Positions 48,512-58,204 of a stretch of DNA of 64,000 nucleotides are shown piece by piece. Below the pieces are notes generated by a model, which searched no databases, had not been told where the DNA came from, and saw nothing but the letters and a program-made list of their open reading frames with translations. The position numbers and the translations under genes were made by a program. This stretch comes from Altererythrobacter sp. ZODW24 (GTDB lineage Bacteria; Pseudomonadota; Alphaproteobacteria; Sphingomonadales; Sphingomonadaceae), in NCBI RefSeq assembly GCF_003344885.1, contig NZ_CP031155.1, positions 186,001-250,000 on the forward strand, read 5' to 3'. The stretch's first letter is position 1. Every line of letters begins with the position of its first letter.

Positions 48512-51286
48512 ATGGCAACGCGCATGCTAATCGATGCGCGCCACACCGAGGAAACTCGTGTGGCGGTTCTCAAAGGCAACCGGATTGAGGAATTCGACTT
48601 TGAATCTGCTGAACACAAGCAGATCAAGGGCAATATTTATCTGGCAAAAGTAACGCGGGTCGAACCGTCGCTTCAGGCGGCGTTTGTCGACTTTGGCGGC
48701 AATCGTCACGGCTTCTTGGCCTTCAGCGAAATTCACCCCGATTACTATCAGATCCCCAAGGAAGATCGCGACCAGCTGCTCGCCGACGAGGCTGAAGCAG
48801 CGGAAGAAGAAGCGCGCCTTCGCAATGAAGACGAAGAAGAGGGCAACCTTCCCGGCGACGAATATGACGCCGAAGACGAATCGTCCGAAGCGCTCGCAGA
48901 AGACATGGCCGAAGATGGCATGGAAGAAATCGATACTTCGGAAAAAGACGACGTCGCCACCATCGAGGAAGGCCACGTTGATGGCGGTTCCGATGAAGAC
49001 GAATCCGATGAAGACGACGACGAAGGCGACGAAGAGCAATCTGAAGATTCGGATGATGACGACAGCAAGGGACGCGGCCAGGGCCGTGGTGGCCGCGGAC
49101 GTGGTCGCCGTCAGGGCAAAGGCCAAAAGGGCCGCGGCGGACGTGGTGGCGGCGGCGGAAGCCGCGCCAAGCAGGTCGACGAAGCTCGTGCCAAGCGCAT
49201 GGCTCTGCGTCGCCGCTACAAAATCCAGGACGTTATCCAGCGCCGTCAGGTTCTACTCGTCCAGGTTGTAAAGGAAGAACGCGGGAACAAGGGCGCTGCC
49301 CTCACTTCCTACCTCAGCCTTGCGGGCCGTTACACGGTTCTTATGCCGAACTCCGGCCATGGCGGCGGCATCAGCCGCAAGATCAGCAGCGCGAATGATC
49401 GCAAGCGCCTCAAGCAGGTTGTTTCCGATCTCAGCCTGCCGCGCAGCATGGGTCTGATCGTCCGCACTGCCGGCCTCAGCCGCACGAAAACCGAAATCAA
49501 GCGCGACTTCGACTACCTCGCCCGCCTGTGGGACGGTATTCGTGAATCCACGATGGGTGCAGTCGCTCCAGCGAAAATCCATTCGGATAGCGACCTGATC
49601 AAGCGTGCCATCCGCGACATCTACAACCGCGAAATCGAAGAAGTCGTGGTCGAGGGTGAAGACGGATATCGCGCCGCCAAGCAGTTTATGAAACTGCTGA
49701 TGCCCAGCCACGCACGCCGGGTGAAGAATTACAATGATCCGGTTCCGCTGTTCCAACGTTACGGCGCAGAAGATCAGCTTTCGGCGATGTATGAACCGAT
49801 GGTCCAGCTCAAATCGGGCGGCTATCTGGTAATCAACCCGACCGAAGCGCTGGTGTCCATCGACATCAACTCTGGCCGCTCCACCAAGGAGCATGGCATC
49901 GAGCAAACCGCGCTGCATACGAATCTGGAAGCGGCGAAAGAAATCGCCCGACAGCTACGTCTGCGCGACATGGCCGGTCTGGTCGTGATCGACTTCATCG
50001 ACATGGAATACGGATCAAACGTCCGTAAGGTCGAAAAATGCATGAAGGATTCGTTGAAGAACGACCGCGCCCGGATTCAAGTCGGCCGTATCTCCAGCTT
50101 CGGCTTGATGGAAATGAGCCGCCAGCGCCTGCGCACCGGCGTTCTCGAAGCATCAACCCGCGAATGCCCACATTGCGACGGCACCGGCCTCGTCCGCACC
50201 GCATCCAGCGCGGGCCTCTCAGCTCTGCGTCAGATTGAAGAAGAAGCAGCCAAGGGTAAAGGCAGCACGGTTTCGCTTTATGCGTCTACCGAAGCAGCCG
50301 TTTACTTGCTCAACTCCAAGCGTAGCGACCTCGCAGAGATTGAAGAACGCTATGCAGTCGGCGTCGAAGTGATCCCCGAAGGCGAAGACGAAGGCGCGAA
50401 GATGCGTGTCGCCAGCTCCGGTCCGAAGCCAACCTCCGTGCCTAAGTTCGAAGCCATCATCGACGAAGATGATGACGATGATCTTCCGGAAGAAGAGGAA
50501 GAAAACCAAGAACGCGAGAGCAATGAAGACGGCGAAGACCGTCCGAAAAAGCGTCGCCGCCGTGGTGGCCGTGGCCGCAATCGCCGCAACCGTGAAGATG
50601 GTGAAGGCGGCGAAGCTGCAGAACCTCAAGGCGGAAACAATGATCGTCCGGCAGAAGCGTCAGACGATGATGATGAGGACAAGCCCAAGAAGCGCCGTCG
50701 CCGTGGCGGCCGCCGCCGTGGCGGACGCGGACGTGGCCGCGGTGAAGGCGGCGAAGGCAGCGAGAACACTGAGAACGGTTCAGAGGGCGCATCAAATGAA
50801 GTTCCCGCTTCTGAGGGTCCTCCAAAGGACTCGGAACCAGTCACAGCTCAGGACGAAGCTCCTGCTAAGCCCAAGCGTACTCGCCGGAAAAAGGCTGACG
50901 TTGAAGCAACTGCTGACGAAGCTCCGACGGCAGAAGTAACCGAAGAAAAGCCCAAGCCAAAGCGGGCATCTCGCAAGAAGGCAGAACCAAAGGCGAAGGC
51001 AGACGCCGCTCCGGCAGAGGGTGCAGAAGAAGCGCCTGCCAAGCCGAAGCGTGCACCGCGCAAGAAGGCTGAACCAAAGCCAAAAGCTGATGCTGCTCCT
51101 GCTGCAGACGCCGCTGAGGAAAAGCCCAAGCCAAAGCGTGCACCACGCAAGAAGGCAGAGCCGAAAGCTGCGAAGGCAGCCAAGGCTGAACCTGCGGCTA
51201 GCGTAGCCCAGACTGCGGACGCTCCAGCGGGTGACAAACCCGGTAAGAAGCGCGGCGGCTGGTGGCAGCGTACTTTCGGGGAATAA
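48512..51286 (+). CDS. rne: Ribonuclease E
   Basis: Endoribonuclease and degradosome scaffold, 924 aa from ATG 48512 (GGAG eight bases upstream). The S1 domain starts at about residue 37 and is split by an insert: residues 92-184 are almost purely acidic, 187-218 are GR/RGG-rich, and S1 resumes near 235. DNase I-like catalytic region with ALVSIDINSGRS and VVIDFIDME (metal Asp); Zn-link CPHC in TRECPHCDGTG. The C-terminal half is disordered: two KKRRRRGGR basic blocks among acidic repeats, then four repeats of the type KPKRAPRKKAEPK near the end, closing with GGWWQRTFGE. Confidence 0.95.
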   Translation: MATRMLIDARHTEETRVAVLKGNRIEEFDFESAEHKQIKGNIYLAKVTRVEPSLQAAFVDFGGNRHGFLAFSEIHPDYYQIPKEDRDQLLADEAEAAEEEARLRNEDEEEGNLPGDEYDAEDESSEALAEDMAEDGMEEIDTSEKDDVATIEEGHVDGGSDEDESDEDDDEGDEEQSEDSDDDDSKGRGQGRGGRGRGRRQGKGQKGRGGRGGGGGSRAKQVDEARAKRMALRRRYKIQDVIQRRQVLLVQVVKEERGNKGAALTSYLSLAGRYTVLMPNSGHGGGISRKISSANDRKRLKQVVSDLSLPRSMGLIVRTAGLSRTKTEIKRDFDYLARLWDGIRESTMGAVAPAKIHSDSDLIKRAIRDIYNREIEEVVVEGEDGYRAAKQFMKLLMPSHARRVKNYNDPVPLFQRYGAEDQLSAMYEPMVQLKSGGYLVINPTEALVSIDINSGRSTKEHGIEQTALHTNLEAAKEIARQLRLRDMAGLVVIDFIDMEYGSNVRKVEKCMKDSLKNDRARIQVGRISSFGLMEMSRQRLRTGVLEASTRECPHCDGTGLVRTASSAGLSALRQIEEEAAKGKGSTVSLYASTEAAVYLLNSKRSDLAEIEERYAVGVEVIPEGEDEGAKMRVASSGPKPTSVPKFEAIIDEDDDDDLPEEEEENQERESNEDGEDRPKKRRRRGGRGRNRRNREDGEGGEAAEPQGGNNDRPAEASDDDDEDKPKKRRRRGGRRRGGRGRGRGEGGEGSENTENGSEGASNEVPASEGPPKDSEPVTAQDEAPAKPKRTRRKKADVEATADEAPTAEVTEEKPKPKRASRKKAEPKAKADAAPAEGAEEAPAKPKRAPRKKAEPKPKADAAPAADAAEEKPKPKRAPRKKAEPKAAKAAKAEPAASVAQTADAPAGDKPGKKRGGWWQRTFGE

Positions 51287-51309
51287 TCCCGAACACCGAA
51301 ACGATATGA

Positions 51310-51335
51310 AAGGGGGCCTCACAGCCCCCTTTTTT
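51310..51335 (+). terminator. Rho-independent terminator of rne
   Basis: GGGGGC, loop CTCACA, GCCCCC, then a run of six T; 25 bp after the rne stop. Perfect 6-bp stem, flanked by AA before and TT after, so it may also work for the opposite-strand methyltransferase gene. Confidence 0.92.
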
Positions 51336-51355
51336 ATACCTGCGACAATTTGCGC

Positions 51356-51988
51356 TTAGCCAGCCTTGACTGCCCTGCCCCACTCCATCCAACCCAATGG
51401 TCGCGGGGTCTTTGGCGCATATTTCGCACCCATCGGTTCAACAGCAAACCCACCTGCCTCGACCGCTGAAGTGATTGGCCGGGTGAGATGGCAGCCGCCA
51501 GCAATCGGTTTCCAGATTGGTTCGATGCGGTACTGCCATTTGGCGACACTCGCATCGGGCGCGCGGCCATGTTCAAGGAACAGCAGCTGCCCGCCCGGTT
51601 TCAGAATGCGGCGCATTTCCTTCACGACCTGCACCTGATCCTGCACCGAACACATGGTGTAAGTGCAAACCACGCTGTCGAAACTTTCATCGCCAAACGG
51701 GATATCCTCGCCGATCCCGTCGCGAATGTCGGCTTCCCAACCCTTCGCCTCGGCGGCGGCGCGGGCATATTCGAGCAGCTTCCCGCCCGGATCAATTCCG
51801 GCGAAATGGGTTATCGCGTCCTTGTTATAAAACTCCTGATTGATCCCGCCGCCGCAGCCTAACTCAAACACGCGGCCATTGGCCTGAGGCACAACGAAAG
51901 ATCGTAGTTTCATGATCTGCGGCGCACCGCAGGCCAGCTTGATCATGCGCGGCGCGGCGTGCTTGTCCCACCAACTTGCCAGTCCCAT
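51356..51988 (-). CDS. Class I SAM-dependent methyltransferase
   Basis: 210 aa from ATG 51988 (AAGGG six bases upstream; a TTG two codons earlier is possible). SAM loop VFELGCGGGINQEF, FDSVVCTYTMCSV, and RRILKPGGQLLFLEHGRAP. The overall pattern is like METTL7/UbiE-type methyltransferases that act on small or lipid substrates; which one cannot be told. 42 bp before the divergent dehalogenase region. Confidence 0.88.
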   Translation of the reverse strand: MGLASWWDKHAAPRMIKLACGAPQIMKLRSFVVPQANGRVFELGCGGGINQEFYNKDAITHFAGIDPGGKLLEYARAAAEAKGWEADIRDGIGEDIPFGDESFDSVVCTYTMCSVQDQVQVVKEMRRILKPGGQLLFLEHGRAPDASVAKWQYRIEPIWKPIAGGCHLTRPITSAVEAGGFAVEPMGAKYAPKTPRPLGWMEWGRAVKAG

Positions 51989-52047
51989 ATTCAACCCTTC
52001 CCTTGCAGCAATCTAGGTTGCATGATGCAATCCAAGAGGAGAGTCCA

Positions 52048-52944
52048 ATGACCGTCGAATTCCACAGAACCCCAGACGACCATTTCGAGAACCTTCCGGG
52101 CTTTCCCTAACAACCTAACTACCACACTTTGTCAGACGGTTTGCGTGTCCACTATCTCGACGAGGGACCCAAGGAAGGCACGCCGGTTCTGATGATGCAC
52201 GGCGAACCAAGCTGGTGCTTCCTCTATCGTAAGATGATCGATCCCGTAGTCGCAGCCGGATACCGCGTAATCGCGCCAGACCTGATCGGCTTCGGCAAGT
52301 CGGACAAGCCTCTCGATCAGGAAGGCTTCACCTATGCGGGCCACGTCGCATGGATGCGCGAATGGCTGGAGGCGATGGACCTGACCAACATCGTCCTCGC
52401 CTGTCAGGATTGGGGCTCGCTGATCGGGCTGCGCTTGCTGGCGGCCATGCCCGATCGTTTTGCTGCGGTTACTTTGTCAAACGGTGGATTGCCTGCGGGG
52501 CAAGAACCGCCAGAGGCCTTCGCAAAGTGGCGCGATTTCGCGGTGACAAGCCCCGTATTCCCCATCGGCGGCATCATCCAAGGCGCAACCACGACCGACC
52601 TGCCGCAAGCAGTGATCGACGCCTATGACGCGCCTTACGATGAAGAGGTAAGCAAAGCCGCCGCACGCAAGTTCCCCGCCCTCGTCCCGCTCGGCGAAAA
52701 TGTCGCAGTTCCCGACCAGAAGGAAGCGTGGAAGGTTCTGGCGACGTTCGACAAGCCCTTCAGCTGCGCCTTCAGTGATAGCGACCCGATCACCAAAGGT
52801 GGCGCAAAAGCGTTCACGGAAAACGTGGTGGGCGCAAAGCATGATCTGCACCGAACGCTAAAGGGCGGTCACTTCATTCAAGAGGATGATCCTGAAGGCT
52901 TCGTCGGCACCATTTTGGATACGGCGAAGATGGCAGGGGTTTGA
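52048..52944 (+). pseudogene. Haloalkane dehalogenase gene interrupted by an in-frame TAA
   Basis: Reading from the ATG at 52048 (AGAGGAGA just upstream), the N-terminus is a normal haloalkane dehalogenase start (RTPDDHFENLPGFP), then TAA at 52108-52110, and the same frame continues QPNYHTLSDGLRVHYLDEGP to the end. A Tyr codon (TAT/TAC) is usual at this place, so one base change explains it. The rest looks functional: oxyanion HGEPSW, nucleophile Asp in CQDWGSL, acid in SDSDPIT, His in GGHFIQED. Restart at TTG 52129 would give 271 aa but has no ribosome site. Recent loss, readthrough or a sequence error are all possible. The enzyme would hydrolyse haloalkanes to alcohol and halide. Confidence 0.85.
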
Positions 52945-53177
52945 GATCATCTCGCTAAATGCTCGCCGGTATAGGCATTTACCGTGTCTGCAATCCAAGT
53001 GATCGCTCCGAGGCTTCTGCGGTAGGCGGACGACGCGGATAAGACATACAAAAATCAGTGCGTCCAACACCGTTTTTGGAGGCACGTGACTGCGAAGCCT
53101 CCTATGCTATGTCATGGCCTTGCGTGGCTCGGTTTGGCCGCGTAACAATTGCTAAGGCACGGGCGAGGGAACCAAAT

Positions 53178-54635
53178 ATGCGCAGATTTAGCATTGCTGT
53201 CGGGGTCGTTTCGGCTGCACTTGCATGTCCAGTAGCCCAGGCTAGCAGTCCAAATCACAACAGTGAGGCTATCGGAAGCCACCTTGAAACCGCCTCTTCT
53301 CTCGGGCTGTTTACCGGCAGCGTTTTGGTAGCATCCTGTTCGGCTGGAACAGTTTTCGAGGGTGGGTTTGGTTATGCAGACCAAAGCTGGAATATACCCA
53401 ATCAGGTTACTGCCAAATACCGGATAGCGTCAATTACGAAGCAATTCACTGCCGCAACGATCTTACGGATGGCCGAAAAAGGTGACATTGATCTTGACGC
53501 AAAGATCTCGGCTTATTTGCCAGATTATCCTCCAGCAGTTGCAGATCAGGTTACTGTCCATCAATTGTTGAGCAACACATCAGGCATACCCAACATTTTC
53601 GAAGTTCCTGGTGCTCAAGAAGCTTTGCCATTTATTAGATCGACGCAAGACGTCTTAGATGTATTTCAAAACCGTCCGCTCGATTTCGCGCCCGGTTCAA
53701 AATATACATACAGCAATTCCAATTATGATATCCTTGGGGCAATCATAGAGCGTGTGTCGAAGAAATCTTACGGGCGCGCAATGAACGATATTATTTTTGA
53801 GCCATTAGAAATGGCGAATACCGGACACTATCTGGAAAATCGCAACCTCGACAACCTAGCGCGAGGCTACAGCAGGTTGGCAGGTGAATTCGTGCCCACG
53901 CCATATTTTAATTCGCGGAGCGTGTTCGCTGCCGGAATGGCGTATTCTACTGCTCGTGATTTACATACCTTCAATTGCGCGCTTCATTCCGGTGCATTCT
54001 TCGCATCCGAGGAAACCCTTACTCGTATGGTCACGCCGCAGTATTTGGGTTCAAATTACGGTTACGGGCAGGCTTTGGATACACTTGAAATTGAAGAAAA
54101 AAGAGTCTGGAAAACCGGACATGGCGGGGATTTGCCGGGTATCGCAACGCAGAATTGGTACCTGCCCGAAGAGGATTTGAGCATCATCGTCCTCGCGAAT
54201 ACCGAAGGGAATATCGCCCGCCGGAGAGCACTAGAAATCGCGCATATATACTTCGGCAAAACGCCGCCCTCTTTCGAAGAAAGCCCTCGTTGGGTTCTAA
54301 TGAAAACGGTTCGTGAGAAAGGTATCGATCAAGGGCTGGATTTGTTCAAGCAACGCCGAGCGGCAGAAGCTACAGCCGATCTCTGGAATGAAAATGTTCT
54401 CAACTTTTCCGGTTATGAACTCATGGAAATCGAACTGTACGACGAGGCGTTAGCTCTACTCCAACTTGCCGCTGATACTTTCCCAGCATCTGCAAATGCG
54501 TGGGACAGCCTTGGTGAAGCGCAGTTGAGGACTGGCCGCGCCGACCTCGCGCTGGCGAGTTATGAAAAGGCGCTGTCGATTGATCCGGCTCTTCAATCCG
54601 CGCAGGCTGCAGTCGATGGGCTCAAGGATAACTGA
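53178..54635 (+). CDS. Exported serine hydrolase (beta-lactamase/class C PBP family) with TPR-like tail
   Basis: 485 aa from the ATG at 53178; signal peptide cleaved near VAQA (about residue 22). Beta-lactamase-fold catalytic set: SxxK as SITK (85-88), YSN in TYSNSNYD, and HGG in TGHGGDLPG. After about residue 390 comes a helical part with a TPR-like repeat (ANAWDSLGEAQLRTGRADLALASYEKAL, shown here only as two pieces: ANAWDSLGEAQ and ALASYEKALSIDP). Such proteins act as esterases, D-aminopeptidases or penicillin-binding hydrolases; the substrate is unknown. The gene is visibly AT-richer than its surroundings. Confidence 0.88.
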   Translation: MRRFSIAVGVVSAALACPVAQASSPNHNSEAIGSHLETASSLGLFTGSVLVASCSAGTVFEGGFGYADQSWNIPNQVTAKYRIASITKQFTAATILRMAEKGDIDLDAKISAYLPDYPPAVADQVTVHQLLSNTSGIPNIFEVPGAQEALPFIRSTQDVLDVFQNRPLDFAPGSKYTYSNSNYDILGAIIERVSKKSYGRAMNDIIFEPLEMANTGHYLENRNLDNLARGYSRLAGEFVPTPYFNSRSVFAAGMAYSTARDLHTFNCALHSGAFFASEETLTRMVTPQYLGSNYGYGQALDTLEIEEKRVWKTGHGGDLPGIATQNWYLPEEDLSIIVLANTEGNIARRRALEIAHIYFGKTPPSFEESPRWVLMKTVREKGIDQGLDLFKQRRAAEATADLWNENVLNFSGYELMEIELYDEALALLQLAADTFPASANAWDSLGEAQLRTGRADLALASYEKALSIDPALQSAQAAVDGLKDN

Positions 54636-54771
54636 CGTCACTCCACACTAACTCCATCAGGTGAGTTAGGTGCCGGCTGGAGCGTCGCCGAAGTGTTTTG
54701 CTGCTGGCCTTGGATAGTGGGCCAACGTGTCTTTCGCTAAACGGCTAGCACGTAGTTTCCCTTGAACATCA

Positions 54772-55509
54772 CTAGTCCAGCACCCGCTCTCCATCCCACG
54801 CGAATGATCCGCCGCTGTCACTTGGTGTCAGTCCTTCAAGCACGTTAAGCAGCCGTTCTGCGGAATAGTCCGGTGTAAACAGCTTCCCTTCGGCGACATT
54901 GCCCTGAAACGGTTCGCTCAGCGACGTATCGACCGTCCCGGGATGCAGCCCAGCGATGATGGCCTGCTTGTGCGAGCGGCCCATCTCGATAGCGAAGTTG
55001 CGGATCAGCATGTTGAGCGCGGCCTTGCTGGCACGGTAGGAATGCCACCCGCCGAGCTTGTTGTCGGAAATGGAGCCGACACGAGCTGACAGCGCCGCGA
55101 ATACGGCCCGCCTATCTCTCGGCAACAGCGGCAGAAAGTGCTTGGCGACCATGGCAGGGCCAATGGTGTTGTATGTCAGCACCTCGGCCATCGCTTCGGC
55201 GTCCAGTGAGCGGTAGGATTTCTCCGGCCCGGTGCCGTCTTCCAAGGTCAGCACGCCCGTCGCCACAACAACGAGGTCAGGAGGGGAATCTTTGAAGCTT
55301 TCGGCCGTACTTCTGATTGATTGCTCGCTCGTCAGTTCAAACTGGAATGACCTTACGTTGGGATGCGAAGGCGCATTGCCCGACCGTGATCCGGCGTGGA
55401 CAATGCTAAACTCGGGGTCATTCGCTAACCGCTGCGTCATTGCCGCACCGATACCGCCGGTCGCTCCAAAAATGCATGCAACCCGGTTGCCGGATTCGGT
55501 CTCGTTCAT
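54772..55509 (-). CDS. Short-chain dehydrogenase/reductase
   Basis: 245 aa, NAD(P)-binding Rossmann fold. Cofactor loop IFGATGGIGAAM near residue 13, active site with Ser in ALSARVGSISD and Tyr/Lys in WHSYRASKAALN. The SISDNKLGGWHSYRASK arrangement is that of the CsgA/C-factor-like SDR group. Substrate unknown. Convergent with the serine hydrolase gene and divergent from sdhB (255 bp without a gene). Confidence 0.92.
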   Translation of the reverse strand: MNETESGNRVACIFGATGGIGAAMTQRLANDPEFSIVHAGSRSGNAPSHPNVRSFQFELTSEQSIRSTAESFKDSPPDLVVVATGVLTLEDGTGPEKSYRSLDAEAMAEVLTYNTIGPAMVAKHFLPLLPRDRRAVFAALSARVGSISDNKLGGWHSYRASKAALNMLIRNFAIEMGRSHKQAIIAGLHPGTVDTSLSEPFQGNVAEGKLFTPDYSAERLLNVLEGLTPSDSGGSFAWDGERVLD

Positions 55510-55764
55510 TCGATCTGTCCTACAGGCAGGTGCTTGGGATATGTCTTATCAAATGAACCGAATAGACCGCCAACTGTTCCGCCACTCGCGATGAAAACGG
55601 AGCGGGAACGATTTATCCGTTAGGGCACTGTAACAAGTGTCACTTTCGCCTCGCATTCGTGAGGCAATTCGCGGCTTCACGGCTTGTTTTGCGGCGCACA
55701 ATCGTTAAGTAGAAATCAGAAATTGGCGCTGAACCATCCGGCGTCAAATACAGGATACGGACTA

Positions 55765-56550
55765 ATGGCCACCTTCACTCTTCCCAAGAACAGCAAGATC
55801 AGCGGCAAAGGCCGCGCGCATCCAGCGGATGCTGCGTCGGGTAAAGTGAAGAAATTCAAAATCTATCGGTACGACCCTGATAGCGGTGAAAACCCGCGCT
55901 ACGACAAGTTTGAGATTGATCTCGACGACTGCGGCCCAATGGTTCTGGACGCGCTGATCAAGATTAAGAGCGATATCGATCCAACGCTGACCTTCCGCCG
56001 TTCGTGCCGCGAAGGTATCTGTGGTTCGTGCTCGATGAACCTCAACGGCAAGAACGGTCTCGCTTGCACCACTGCAATCGAAGACCTTGGCGGCGAAATC
56101 CGTATTACACCGCTTCCGCATATGGAAGTGGTCAAGGATCTGGTTCCTGACTTCAGTCACTTCTACGCGCAATATGCGTCGATCCGGCCTTGGTTGCAGA
56201 CGGTTACGCCTACACCGAGCGGCAAAGAACGGCTGCAGACACCAGAGCAGCGCGAGAAGCTGGACGGCCTTTACGAATGCATCCTTTGCGCCTGTTGTTC
56301 AACGGCTTGCCCGTCCTATTGGTGGAACTCCGACAAGTTCCTCGGCCCTGCGATCCTGCTTCAGGCTTATCGCTGGCTCGCTGATAGCCGCGACGAAATG
56401 ACCGGTGAGCGCCTTGAAGAGCTGGAAGATCCTTTCCGCCTGTATCGCTGCCACACGATCATGAATTGCGCGAATGTCTGCCCGAAGGGCCTCAGCCCCG
56501 CCAAGGCAATCGCGGAAATCAAGAAGATGCAGGTCGAAAAGCACGTCTGA
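55765..56550 (+). CDS. sdhB: Succinate dehydrogenase iron-sulfur subunit
   Basis: Carries electrons from SdhA to quinone in complex II. 261 aa from the ATG at 55765. 2Fe-2S ligands in [15 protein letters not shown] and GLAC; 4Fe-4S in [12 protein letters not shown]; 3Fe-4S in [14 protein letters not shown]. sdhA, C and D are not in the window upstream or downstream; the gene instead leads an operon with a thioesterase, zapE and a pirin gene. Its stop shares one base with the next ATG. Confidence 0.97.
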   Translation: MATFTLPKNSKISGKGRAHPADAASGKVKKFKIYRYDPDSGENPRYDKFEIDLDDCGPMVLDALIKIKSDIDPTLTFRRSCREGICGSCSMNLNGKNGLACTTAIEDLGGEIRITPLPHMEVVKDLVPDFSHFYAQYASIRPWLQTVTPTPSGKERLQTPEQREKLDGLYECILCACCSTACPSYWWNSDKFLGPAILLQAYRWLADSRDEMTGERLEELEDPFRLYRCHTIMNCANVCPKGLSPAKAIAEIKKMQVEKHV

Positions 56551-57008
56551 TGCCGACACCGACCGGCGAAGACTTCCTCTATCAAGAGATCGAGGATGCT
56601 CCCGGATGGTTCGTCTGGGACCTGACTGACAAGACCCGCTGGAACCACACCGTGATGGGCCCGATGCGGGTCCGCCGCGAGGGTGATTTCGTCCGCTTGC
56701 GGATGTATCCTGAGCATAAGCATACGAATCTGCTGAACAATCTGCACGGCGCGGCGACGCTTAGCCTGATCGACATTTCGCTGTTCGCCGGGGTTCGCCT
56801 GTTATTGGATGGTGATGCGAGCGGCTCGGTAACGCTTGATCTCTCGACCCAATTTATCGGTGCTGGTGATGTTGAGCAGCCTGTCGATGCGGTGATCGAA
56901 GTGCTGCGTGAAACACGCCGCCTCGTCTTCCTTCGCGGTCTGGTAGTCCAAGAGGACAATAAGATCGCCGCCTATGCAGGCACTGTCCGTAAGCCATCAC
57001 AAAAATGA
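56550..57008 (+). CDS. PaaI-family hotdog thioesterase
   Basis: 152 aa, single hotdog domain. NNLHGAATLSLIDISLF is the family's central helix with catalytic Asp/His-type residues; FIGAGDVEQPVDAVIEVLRETRRLVFLRG is the following beta sheet, quoted here in its first part only: FIGAGDVEQPVDAVIE. Probable acyl-CoA thioesterase. TGATG overlap with sdhB and 10 bp from zapE. Confidence 0.85.
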   Translation: MPTPTGEDFLYQEIEDAPGWFVWDLTDKTRWNHTVMGPMRVRREGDFVRLRMYPEHKHTNLLNNLHGAATLSLIDISLFAGVRLLLDGDASGSVTLDLSTQFIGAGDVEQPVDAVIEVLRETRRLVFLRGLVVQEDNKIAAYAGTVRKPSQK

Positions 57009-57018
57009 CCGACCGAAA

Positions 57019-58137
57019 ATGACAGGAATGCTGGCGCGCTACAACTCGCTGGTCGAGGCGGGTGAATTACGGCCTGATCACGAGCAGGCCGAGGCCGCAG
57101 CGCGCTTAGATCAACTGCAGAAAGAGCTGGAGAACCAGAACGGTAACGACAGCTTTTTAGGTAAACTTTTCAGTAAGAAATCGGCTGACCCTCGAGGTGT
57201 TTACATGTGGGGCGGTGTCGGGCGCGGCAAATCGATGCTGATGGACCTGTTCCACGACACGCTAGCAATTGGCGAAAAGCGTCGCGCGCATTTCCATGCC
57301 TTTATGCTCGAAGTACATGCCGAACTTCGCGAGGAGCGGAAGAAAGAACGCGGCGATCCTATCCCACCTGTTGCCGCTAAACTGGCTGAAGGCGTGAGAT
57401 GCCTCGCGTTTGACGAAATGGTGGTGAACAACAGCGCTGACGCCATGATCATGAGCCGCTTATTCACAGCGCTGATCAGGGATGAGGGCGTGACCATCGT
57501 CACGACATCCAACCGCCCTCCCCGTGATCTCTATAAAGATGGGCTAAATCGCGAGCATTTCCTGCCGTTTATCAAACTGATCTCAGACGGGTTGGACGTC
57601 CTGCCACTCAACGGCCCAGTGGATTACCGGATGGAGCGGCTCGCCGGGATTGATACATGGCACACACCGCTTGGTGATGCGGCCACCGCACAAGTGTCGG
57701 AGGCGTTTTTCCGCCTGACTGACTATCCGCCGGATGATGCCGCAAATGTTCCATCAGCCGAGTTGGAACTGGGCGGCAACCGAACGCTCCATGTACCAAA
57801 GAGCTTCAAAGGCGTTGCGGTGTTCAGCTTCAAGCGGCTTTGCGGGCAACCGCGCGGCGCAAGTGATTACCTCGCGATTGCAATGAATTATCACACAGTC
57901 ATCATAGTCGGTATTCCGCTAATGGGGCCTGATGAACGCAATGAGGCGGCGCGGTTCGTCACTCTGATCGACGCGCTCTATGAGCATAAGGTAAAACTGC
58001 TCGCGACCGCCGATGCGGAGCCTGAACAGCTATACAATGCCGGCGACGGCAGCTTTGAATTTGAACGTACTGCTAGCCGCCTGATGGAAATGCAGAGCGC
58101 GGACTACATGGCGGCGGGGCATGGCGAAGAGGGTTGA
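57019..58137 (+). CDS. zapE: Cell division protein ZapE (AFG1-like ATPase)
   Basis: AAA-type ATPase that in E. coli acts on the Z ring under low oxygen or stress, and in mitochondria (AFG1) on complex IV quality control. 372 aa from ATG 57019 (MTGMLARYN); an ATG 9 bp later is also possible. Walker A GGVGRGKS (65-72), Walker B CLAFDEMVV (131-133 for FDE), sensor VTTSNRPPRDLYKDGLNR. Co-transcribed with sdhB. Confidence 0.94.
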   Translation: MTGMLARYNSLVEAGELRPDHEQAEAAARLDQLQKELENQNGNDSFLGKLFSKKSADPRGVYMWGGVGRGKSMLMDLFHDTLAIGEKRRAHFHAFMLEVHAELREERKKERGDPIPPVAAKLAEGVRCLAFDEMVVNNSADAMIMSRLFTALIRDEGVTIVTTSNRPPRDLYKDGLNREHFLPFIKLISDGLDVLPLNGPVDYRMERLAGIDTWHTPLGDAATAQVSEAFFRLTDYPPDDAANVPSAELELGGNRTLHVPKSFKGVAVFSFKRLCGQPRGASDYLAIAMNYHTVIIVGIPLMGPDERNEAARFVTLIDALYEHKVKLLATADAEPEQLYNAGDGSFEFERTASRLMEMQSADYMAAGHGEEG

Positions 58138-58204
58138 AAACCTGATTTCACTCACCAACTTACTAATATTCCAGCGGTAACACCCCGCTGATGTGAGAAT
58201 ACCA

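Noticed and set aside
48127-48588. A 153-codon frame covering the rne leader
   Set aside because: It runs into rne in another frame, has no ribosome site and a low-complexity composition.
50860-51240. Direct repeats that could be mistaken for a CRISPR-like or satellite array
   Set aside because: They encode KPKRAPRKK-type repeats in the RNase E tail, in frame, with variable spacing and no spacers.
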